Assembly: GCA_016928605.1 (NCBI GenBank)
Contig: JAFGKN010000220.1
Location: 1-8,202 of the forward strand
Direction: 5' to 3'
Length of the DNA stretch: 8,202 nt
Source of the DNA: Planctomycetota bacterium
Lineage (GTDB): Bacteria > Planctomycetota > UBA8108
Part shown: piece by piece, positions 1-5,470 of the stretch
Numbering within the stretch: the first letter of the stretch is position 1
Layout of the letters: every line of letters begins with the position of its first letter
The notes under the pieces: model-generated
The model's input: only the letters and a program-made list of their open reading frames with translations
Databases searched by the model: none
Told to the model about the DNA's origin: nothing
Made by a program: the position numbers and the translations under genes

Positions 1-1761
1 TCACTCGCGCCGCAGCCACTCCTCGAGAGCATCCCTTTCCCGCCGGAACTCGAGAACGCGCCGGCGCGCGTCCTCCAGCACCCGCCGCCCGTGGTCGATG
101 ACGCTCTCGCGGACCCCGTCCTCGGCCCTGAAGATGCTCTCATCCAGCCTCCCCGCCTCGCGGGACCAGAGCGCCAGCGTCGTGGCGGCGTACACGAGGA
201 TGAGAGCAGCGATCCAGCCCGCGATCAGGAGAGGGTGAAGCCCTCGCAGGAGGATCCGCAACAGAGCGCCCGCGGTGCTGCCCCCCGACTCTTCGCCGGC
301 GACGAGATGGCGCAAGAGCGGATAGAAGAGGCTCCAGAGCGCGAGGAGAAGCAACCCGAGCGCCGGCAGGTGGAAGGCCCACCTCCGCCGCGTCGATGAG
401 GGAGGAAGCTCCGGCGCGAGCCCCTTCTGGAGGCGCGCTCCCAGCTCCGCTGTCAGCTCGCGCGGCGACGGACCGGACCGCTCCTCGGGCCGCCCTCCCG
501 AGCCGCGCGAGGGGACCTCCCGGTCGCAGCCGGCGATCCCCAGGGTCGCCAGATCGAGCTCGAGCGCAGTCTGGAGATTGACCAGGCCATCGAGGTAGGC
601 CTCGTAGTGGACGCGCACGCGCTCTGCCAGCCCCGACAGCGCCCGCGCCGGCTCGCGCCGGCCGCGGCCCGGAAGCAGCGAGCCGATCCGCCAGATGAAG
701 GAGAACGGAAATCCCCACGCGGGAGCGGCGCGGCGCAGGTGCTGGCAGCGGAGACTCCGCCGCTCGCCCTCGGTGAGGATCTCGCCCGAGATGGTCTCGC
801 CGACGCGGCGCAGCTCCTCCTCCCGGACGCCGATCAGCTCTGCGGCGGCATCGATCGTCTCGAACCGCTCCGGCGCCAGCGCAGCGGTGCGGATGCTCGC
901 GGACAGGCCTTCCCGCCGCGAGACCAGATTCAGCTCCTTCGCCGCTCGCCGCCGTTTCGCCTCTCGATAGCCGTCGAGGATCCTCTCTACCGATGAGAAG
1001 TCCCCCTCGGCGCGATCGGCCTCGCCCAGCGTCGCGTTGAGAAAACGGCCGCGGGCGGAGATCGCGACCGTCTGGGACGCGGGGAGGCTGAAGCCCCCGT
1101 GGGCCTCGATCTTCCGGCGCAGATCCTCCAGGATCGACCCGGCGACCTGAGGCCATCGCGGGCCGTAGCGCCGCTCGAGCAGGTCGACCTTGTTGAGCAG
1201 GGCGAAGAGGTTGCCGGGGTCGTGAGAGACCGAGGCGAGCAGATCGAAGAGCCGGCGATCGCCGTACTTCATGTCGTCGACGAGCACGAACAGGACGTCG
1301 AGATGCGGCAGATAGCGCTGGAGGGTTTCCGCGTGCGTTGCATCGGCCGAATCGAAATCCGGAAAGTCGAGGAGGATGATCCTCTCGAGGAACGGATTCT
1401 CGTGGAGCACCGGCGGCCGGGACAGCTCCGTGGTCGGCACCCCCGCCGGCCACGCGCTCCGGAGGTGCCGGTAGACCACGATGCGATCGGTGGTCGGACG
1501 GCGGTCCGAGCAGCGGGAGATCTCCGCGTGCGCCAGCGCGTTGATGAAGGTCGATTTGCCCACGCCCGTTCCTCCGACGAGGCCGATCGTCAGGCAGTCA
1601 TCGAGCAGCGACTCCTTCCCGGTGATCTCATCCCACTCTCGCCGGAAAGCTCTCCGGTCGGCGTCCGCAAGGAGCACAGCGTCCTCCCGGGCGAGGTACT
1701 CCCCCAGCTGCCTCCAGCGATCCGCGCCCGCATCCAGGAGCCGCTGGGCTGCGCCGTTCAT
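1..1761 (-). CDS. Dynamin-like large GTPase with two C-terminal membrane segments (second gene of a GTPase pair)
   Basis: This 586-residue protein should bind and hydrolyse GTP at the membrane. Seen: a P-loop GGTGVGKST at residues 63-71, a possible switch-I threonine at 90-91 (RRPTTDR), a G3-like motif DFPDFDS at 132-138, KYGD at 165-168, a canonical G4 NKVD at 190-193 and a G5-like AISARG near 233-238. A long charged helical region (about 265-450) follows. Then come two hydrophobic stretches, about 462-487 and 504-531, likely a membrane hairpin, and a charged helical tail. This order resembles bacterial dynamin-like proteins. The ATG at 1761 is chosen because it overlaps the upstream stop as ATGA and has a strong ribosome-binding site (GGGGAGGG, six bases before it). 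The open frame upstream is a shadow of the neighbouring gene. The stop codon is at positions 1-3. GTPase class is confident; membrane remodelling is inference. Confidence 0.88.
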   Translation of the reverse strand: MNGAAQRLLDAGADRWRQLGEYLAREDAVLLADADRRAFRREWDEITGKESLLDDCLTIGLVGGTGVGKSTFINALAHAEISRCSDRRPTTDRIVVYRHLRSAWPAGVPTTELSRPPVLHENPFLERIILLDFPDFDSADATHAETLQRYLPHLDVLFVLVDDMKYGDRRLFDLLASVSHDPGNLFALLNKVDLLERRYGPRWPQVAGSILEDLRRKIEAHGGFSLPASQTVAISARGRFLNATLGEADRAEGDFSSVERILDGYREAKRRRAAKELNLVSRREGLSASIRTAALAPERFETIDAAAELIGVREEELRRVGETISGEILTEGERRSLRCQHLRRAAPAWGFPFSFIWRIGSLLPGRGRREPARALSGLAERVRVHYEAYLDGLVNLQTALELDLATLGIAGCDREVPSRGSGGRPEERSGPSPRELTAELGARLQKGLAPELPPSSTRRRWAFHLPALGLLLLALWSLFYPLLRHLVAGEESGGSTAGALLRILLRGLHPLLIAGWIAALILVYAATTLALWSREAGRLDESIFRAEDGVRESVIDHGRRVLEDARRRVLEFRRERDALEEWLRRE

Positions 1762-3560
1762 GGCTCGCCCTCCCCCCCGGCGTCGGGCCCGCCTCGAGAG
1801 GCCCCGGCGGACGAGCCGCGATCTTCGAGCGGGGCGCCCTTTCCGGACGCCGCGGCGGCGCGCGCGTACGCGTCGCAGAGCGCCTCGCCGCTCCCCGCGG
1901 AGCCGTGGATCTCTTCCAGCAAAGCCGTCAACCGGTCGAGGCCCTCCCCGGCTTCCCGTAGAAAGCCGCGGAAGCGCTGCTCGCATTCCGCGAAGATCGC
2001 GGCGAACAGTCGGTGATGCTCCTCCCGGACGCGCAGCTCGAACTTCTTCACCTCGTCGCTCGAGATCGCCATGCCGACGGCCTTCGCCACCAGCGGGCTG
2101 ACCACGCTGTCGACGCCGATCTCGAGGAGGGAAAGGGCTCCCCCGGTGTGGATCTGCGCGCCGATGATCACGCCGTTGAAGATGACCTGGGCCAGGATGA
2201 ACTTGAGCTTCGTGCCCGCCGTGAGGCTGCCCGCCAGATGGCCCGCCTCGCCGGCCACCCACTCGCGGAACTCGCTCATGCTCTCTTCGTACCGGCGGAG
2301 GAGCTCCTCGTGCTGGAACCGGAGCCTCTTGTAGGCCGCGGGGGTGAGGAGCCCTTTGACAGGCGATCGCGACTCCAGCTCCTGGCGGCACTCCTCGCAG
2401 ATGACGAGGATCTCGGCCTCGAGGAGCTGGAAACCGACATCCGCTGCCGGCGGCAGCCCGTCCCTCGCCGGGGCGACATCCTCGCCCCGCGCGCCCCTCA
2501 GCTTCCTCACCATCGCCCGGAGCCCCTCGAAGGGAAGGGCGATGATGCGACGAGGATAGCGGAGCACGTCGATCTTCTCGATACGTTCGAGCCAGCGCCG
2601 GTAGACCTCCTGGCGCACCGCGGGATCGACACGCCCCGCGAGGCGCGGCCGGAGGCGCTCGGCTCCCTCCCGGAACCGAGCGGCGATGCTGGCGTCCAGA
2701 TCGTCGAGCTTCGCCCGGCTGCTCCGCGCGACCTCGAGCAGATCGCCGGCCAGCCGCGAGAGCCGCCCCCAGTCATTCCGGAACACCTCGCCCATCAGGG
2801 CTCGACCCTGCGCCGGATCCCCCGCGAGGCGCAGCAGTGCCTCGCGCACCTCGACCAGCGCGGGGAGGTCGGCCGGTATCAGCGTCTCGTCGTCGATGGC
2901 GAGCTCCGGCAGCGTCCAGACCGTGCGCCCGGGCCCGTCCGGCCCGCCCCTGCGCTCGAGACGCTCGCGGAAGTCCGCAGGGGCATCTCCCCCCTCGCAC
3001 TTGTTGAGCAGGATCCAGCAGGGCTTGCCGATGGAGAAGAGCCGGTCGAGGTACTCCCATGTCGAGGCGTCGCCATACTTGAGGGAGTCCACCACGAAGA
3101 GAAACGCGTCGGTCTCCCCGAGGATCCTCTCGGCCTCGTCGCGGTTGGCGATCTCGACGCTGTCGAAGTCGGGAGAATCGATCAGGATCAGGGATCTCCA
3201 GGCATCATCCGCGTGCAGCTCGACCTTGCCTTCGAGCGTCGGCGCGAGCAGACCCCACTCCTCGTGAAGGAGATAGACCGGCCGGCGAGTGAAGGGACGC
3301 CTGTAGCCCGACGGGCTCAGCACGCGCCCGACGAGCGAGCTGAGGAGCTTCGACTTGCCTGCCCCGGTCGGCCCGAAGACGGCCACCCGGAGGGGCGCCT
3401 GCGCGCCCTCGCGCCAGCGGCGGACCAGCTCCCGCAGGATCGCGCGGACCTCGCGCAGCGCCGGCCGCCTCGACATGGCCCTCGGCCAGCGGAAGGCCTC
3501 GAGCTCCCGCTGCCACTCGGCGAGCCGCCTGGAAAACTGCTCGATTCGCTCTTCGTTCAC
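1758..3560 (-). CDS. Dynamin-like large GTPase (first gene of a GTPase pair)
   Basis: A 600-residue GTPase. Seen: P-loop GPTGAGKS at 63-70, RRPFT at 87-91 (possible switch I), G3-like DSPDFDS at 128-134 followed by VEIANRDEAE, KYGD at 161-164, and G4 as NKCEG at 186-190, with Glu where Asp is usual. A long helical, arginine-rich region runs from about 255 to 450 and includes a CxxC at 388-391. A mildly hydrophobic, glycine-containing segment at about 452-500 could insert into or lie on a membrane. The last 45 residues are Gly/Ala/Ser-rich and probably disordered. The start is GTG at 3560, with GAGGA nine bases upstream. Its stop overlaps the next gene's ATG by four bases, so the two are probably translationally coupled. 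From memory, PDFDS followed by a KYxD motif recurs in poorly characterised bacterial GTPases. Shared motifs and spacing suggest an ancient duplication with the downstream gene. Confidence 0.88.
   Translation of the reverse strand: MNEERIEQFSRRLAEWQRELEAFRWPRAMSRRPALREVRAILRELVRRWREGAQAPLRVAVFGPTGAGKSKLLSSLVGRVLSPSGYRRPFTRRPVYLLHEEWGLLAPTLEGKVELHADDAWRSLILIDSPDFDSVEIANRDEAERILGETDAFLFVVDSLKYGDASTWEYLDRLFSIGKPCWILLNKCEGGDAPADFRERLERRGGPDGPGRTVWTLPELAIDDETLIPADLPALVEVREALLRLAGDPAQGRALMGEVFRNDWGRLSRLAGDLLEVARSSRAKLDDLDASIAARFREGAERLRPRLAGRVDPAVRQEVYRRWLERIEKIDVLRYPRRIIALPFEGLRAMVRKLRGARGEDVAPARDGLPPAADVGFQLLEAEILVICEECRQELESRSPVKGLLTPAAYKRLRFQHEELLRRYEESMSEFREWVAGEAGHLAGSLTAGTKLKFILAQVIFNGVIIGAQIHTGGALSLLEIGVDSVVSPLVAKAVGMAISSDEVKKFELRVREEHHRLFAAIFAECEQRFRGFLREAGEGLDRLTALLEEIHGSAGSGEALCDAYARAAAASGKGAPLEDRGSSAGASRGGPDAGGEGEP
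1768..1775 (-). promoter_or_regulatory. Ribosome-binding site of the downstream GTPase
   Basis: Read on the minus strand this is GGGGAGGG, six bases before the ATG at 1761. It lies inside the last codons of the upstream GTPase gene and decides the start of the downstream one. Confidence 0.7.
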
Positions 3561-3569
3561 GCGGATCTA

Positions 3570-3574
3570 TCCTC
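3570..3574 (-). promoter_or_regulatory. Ribosome-binding site of the first GTPase
   Basis: GAGGA on the minus strand, nine bases before the GTG at 3560. It supports this GTG as the start; no ATG is available nearby in frame. Confidence 0.6.
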
Positions 3575-3581
3575 GGGTTCG

Positions 3582-3609
3582 CCTCCGGCATGCGAAGGCT
3601 TGCCGGGGG
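3582..3609 (-). repeat. Imperfect inverted repeat in the GTPase operon leader
   Basis: CCGGCA at 3585-3590 and TGCCGG at 3601-3606 are perfect reverse complements around a ten-base loop. Two further C-G pairs lie beyond one mismatch (3582-3583 with 3608-3609). It sits 25-49 bases upstream of the GTG and could fold in the leader mRNA. GC-rich DNA produces such short stems by chance. Confidence 0.3.
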
Positions 3610-3626
3610 ACCATCCGGCGGTTCGC

Positions 3627-3646
3627 AGGTCCTGGAACGAGGACCT
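3627..3646. repeat. Perfect 7-6-7 palindrome, candidate operator or leader hairpin
   Basis: The arms AGGTCCT (3627-3633) and AGGACCT (3640-3646) are exact reverse complements around the six-base loop GGAACG. The element lies 67-86 bp upstream of the GTPase operon start and about 90 bp upstream of the candidate sigma promoter. It could be a dimeric regulator's binding site or, if transcribed, a stable hairpin. No U-rich tract follows on either strand, so a classical terminator is unlikely. Confidence 0.45.
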
Positions 3647-3736
3647 CCTCGCCGGCTGCACCGCCGCCGGAAGCCGCGCCCACTCCCTTGCAATCGGCCG
3701 GAAGCGCCCGGATCATAGGACAGAAGTCGGCGCCAG

Positions 3737-3765
3737 GGAACTTCCCGCTGGACGGCCCCGTTATC
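3737..3765 (+). promoter_or_regulatory. Candidate ECF-type autoregulatory promoter of the sigma operon
   Basis: GGAACTT at 3737-3743 resembles the AAC-containing -35 element of ECF sigma factors. CGTTATC at 3759-3765 resembles their CGT-type -10 element. From the end of GGAAC to the CGT is 17 bases, within the usual range. Transcription would begin near 3771, giving a leader of about 114 bases before the ATG. Most ECF sigma factors of this kind drive their own operon. The match was made by eye, without a matrix search. Confidence 0.45.
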
Positions 3766-3780
3766 CTACCCGGAAGGCGA

Positions 3781-3868
3781 CCCGATCCAGAGCGCTTCCC
3801 GGGGAGAGCCGGCCACGCAAGCCCTGCATTCCTTCTTCCGTGGAAGGTTTCAGCCGGCCTGGATCGGG
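3781..3868 (+). repeat. 10-bp inverted repeat enclosing the sigma-factor leader and reaching its ribosome-binding site
   Basis: CCCGATCCAG (3781-3790) is the exact reverse complement of CTGGATCGGG (3859-3868), with 68 bases between. Inside is a smaller potential hairpin, CCTTC (3831-3835) with GAAGG (3843-3847). The ribosome-binding site GGGGAGAG at 3866-3873 begins within the 3' arm, so the paired form would hide part of it. If transcription starts near 3771, the 5' arm lies close to the transcript's 5' end. A regulatory role is inference. Confidence 0.4.
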
Positions 3869-3884
3869 GAGAGACAGCCTTCAG

Positions 3885-4472
3885 ATGCTCTCGCGCAAAA
3901 CCAAGAACGCCTCCTTCGAGTCGACGGCCATCCCGCACCTCGACTCCGTGTACAGGTTTGCGCGGCACCTCTGCGGCAACGAGAGCGACGCCGAGGACCT
4001 GACTCAGGAGTGCTTCCACCTGGCCTACCGGAAGTTCCACCAGTTCGAGGCCGGCACCAACTGCAAGGCATGGCTTTTCCGGATCGTCCGCAATGCGTAC
4101 GTCGACCGGCTGCGCCGGAAGTCGCGAGAGCCGAGGACGTCAGAGCTCACGGACAACCTGGTCTCAACGGCGGACCCGGAGAGCGAGTCGAGTCGCAAGA
4201 TGTGGCAAGACCTGGCGCGCAACGGAACGCAGCCACCGCTGGAGATCTTCGGCGACGAGATCAACCGGCATTTGAACGAGCTGCCGACCGAGTTCCGGCT
4301 GGCGGTCATACTCTGCGACGTGGAGCACTTCAGCTACAGCGAGATAGGCGAGCTGCTCGGTTGTCCCGTCGGCACCGTCCGCTCCCGAATATCGCGAGCC
4401 CGAAACTATCTCAAGGAGAAGCTCTACGATTATGCCAGGGATCTCGGTTACGTGAAGAGCGAGGACGAATAG
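3885..4472 (+). CDS. ECF-family (sigma-70 group 4) RNA polymerase sigma factor
   Basis: This 195-residue protein directs RNA polymerase to a set of stress or envelope promoters. Region 2 spans about residues 13-82 and carries DAEDLTQECF (35-44) and AWLFRIVRNAYVDRLRR (62-78), typical of core binding and -10 recognition. A linker rich in Ser, Asp and Glu follows (85-120). Region 4 spans about 124-182, with the helix-turn-helix YSEIGELLGCPVGTVRSRIS at 151-170 for -35 recognition. Regions 1 and 3 are absent and the length is normal for the family. The ATG at 3885 is preceded by GGGGAGAG at a rather long distance; no better start exists in frame, and upstream translation is not protein-like. Its TAG overlaps the GTG of the anti-sigma gene by one base, so the two are surely co-translated. 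The ECF subgroup cannot be assigned by eye. Confidence 0.93.
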   Translation: MLSRKTKNASFESTAIPHLDSVYRFARHLCGNESDAEDLTQECFHLAYRKFHQFEAGTNCKAWLFRIVRNAYVDRLRRKSREPRTSELTDNLVSTADPESESSRKMWQDLARNGTQPPLEIFGDEINRHLNELPTEFRLAVILCDVEHFSYSEIGELLGCPVGTVRSRISRARNYLKEKLYDYARDLGYVKSEDE

Positions 4473-5305
4473 TGGACTGCGACGAGGTCAGCCAAAAACT
4501 GCAGCTTCTGGCCGACGGCGAGCTCAGCCGGGAGGAATGCGCCCTCCTCGAGAGACATCTCGATGAATGCCTGCGCGTCCGCAAATGCGAGAACTGCCGC
4601 AAGGTCATCCGAGGCATGCGGAGGCTGAAGGAGATCATCGCGTCGGCGCAGAAGTCAGAGATGCCTTCCAGCCTGGAGGGCATGGTGCGGGAGATGCTAG
4701 CGCGCCGCCGGCGAGGCCGGTGGACTCGCCGCGCCGTCCTGCTGGCCGGAGTCATCGCGCTGGCTGCGGCCATCGGCCTCTCTGCCTATTTCTCCCGCGA
4801 GAACCTCGCGCATGCGGAGATCGTCGAGCTCTGCTTTGCGGAGTACGACAAGGTCTGCCGGGAATCGAGCGGAGCGGAGCGGATCGGGCTGGAGCCGTAC
4901 ACTCTGCGGCAGATCCTCGAGGACGTGAAGAGGATCGCCGGCATCGATCTCGATGGCCTGCCGCTCCTCAAGAAGGCCCAGTACTGCGGCTGTGAATCCT
5001 GGCATCTGGCGCGCGCCGCCGCCGTCCGCATCGATTTCTGGCCCTCCAGCGACTGCGCCTGCGCTCGGCCGCACCACCACCGGATCTCCATCTTCGTGCT
5101 GCCCCTCTCCCGGGTCTCCGATCGGGAGGAGCTGCTGCGCGGCAGGGAGAACGGAAAGCCCGCCTATGCCCGCTGCGGCCAGGGCAAGAGCAACACGATC
5201 TACTGCCTGGTCGGATCGAGGCATCTCTTCAACCTGGTCACGCGCCACGAGCTCCCCGTCGTCGAGGAGCTCGAGCCGGTCTACACTCCGGCCTCGGGGA
5301 TGTGA
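4472..5305 (+). CDS. Membrane-anchored zinc-finger anti-sigma factor with cysteine-rich outer domain
   Basis: This 277-residue protein should hold the upstream sigma factor inactive at the membrane and release it on a signal. The N-terminus (1-75) resembles the zinc-binding anti-sigma domain: Cys3, ADGELS at 14-19, then His29-x3-Cys33 and Cys39-x2-Cys42. An arginine-rich stop (78-87) precedes one hydrophobic span (about 88-107), putting the rest (108-277) outside the cytoplasm. That outer part matches no domain I recognise. It has eight cysteines (121, 129, 172, 174, 195, 197, 235, 245), including CGC and CAC, and a triple histidine at 201-203, which suggests metal binding or disulphides. The start is GTG at 4472, overlapping the sigma stop (TAGTG), with GAGGA six bases upstream. 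The anti-sigma role rests on domain, topology and neighbour; the signal sensed is unknown. Confidence 0.85.
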   Translation: MDCDEVSQKLQLLADGELSREECALLERHLDECLRVRKCENCRKVIRGMRRLKEIIASAQKSEMPSSLEGMVREMLARRRRGRWTRRAVLLAGVIALAAAIGLSAYFSRENLAHAEIVELCFAEYDKVCRESSGAERIGLEPYTLRQILEDVKRIAGIDLDGLPLLKKAQYCGCESWHLARAAAVRIDFWPSSDCACARPHHHRISIFVLPLSRVSDREELLRGRENGKPAYARCGQGKSNTIYCLVGSRHLFNLVTRHELPVVEELEPVYTPASGM

Positions 5306-5369
5306 GAAGGGGAGCGGTTCGCGGGACGGCCTCGACGTCGCGCTTTCGGTGGCTTGCGCCCCGCGGCTT

Positions 5370-5418
5370 CCTCGCGCAGTCGACGACTCGACCCGATCTC
5401 GCTGTCTGCGCGGCGAGG
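5370..5418 (+). repeat. Inverted repeat between the anti-sigma and STAND ATPase genes
   Basis: CGCGCAG (5373-5379) pairs perfectly with CTGCGCG (5406-5412), and CCT before it could pair with AGG at 5416-5418 across a three-base bulge. The loop is 26 bases and no T-run follows, so it is a weak terminator candidate at best. The rest of the 165-bp gap (5306-5470) shows no recognisable promoter, so readthrough from the sigma operon is possible. Confidence 0.25.
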
Positions 5419-5470
5419 ATCCCTCCGGCTATCCTTCAAGAGTCCAGTGGAGGGAGTCGATATCTCCGAT

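Larger units (their letters stand above)
3561..3884. other. Divergent intergenic control region between the GTPase operon and the sigma factor
   Basis: This 324-bp stretch carries no gene I can support; the open frames crossing it are extensions of neighbouring coding sequence or their shadows. It must hold the promoters of both transcription units. It contains two inverted repeats near the GTPase start (3582-3609 and 3627-3646), a candidate ECF-type promoter (3737-3765) and a long-range inverted repeat in the predicted sigma-factor leader (3781-3868). No convincing housekeeping promoter was found for the GTPase operon: a TATGAT occurs on the minus strand at 3717-3712, but the sequence at the -35 distance is poor. 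Confidence 0.7.

Noticed and set aside
1099..2016. 305-residue plus-strand open frame opposite the GTPases
   Set aside because: Composition is typical of an antisense shadow in high-GC DNA, and both GTPases on the other strand have clear motifs.
1762..2391. Upstream extension of the downstream GTPase to an open frame of 796 residues
   Set aside because: It lies antiphase within the other GTPase gene, is low-complexity Arg/Gly/Pro-rich, and the ATG at 1761 has a strong ribosome-binding site with an ATGA overlap.
3688..3716. TTGCAA and GATCAT with 17 bases between, as a housekeeping promoter for the sigma gene
   Set aside because: Only about four of six matches in each box, which is common by chance; the ECF-type motif downstream fits better.
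2013..3884. Long plus-strand open frame running into the sigma factor from upstream
   Set aside because: It is the antisense shadow of the first GTPase gene plus the intergenic region. ECF sigma homology begins only after the ATG at 3885.
5354..5470. Alternative upstream TTG or GTG starts of the STAND ATPase
   Set aside because: No ribosome-binding site precedes them and the added residues are low-complexity and basic.
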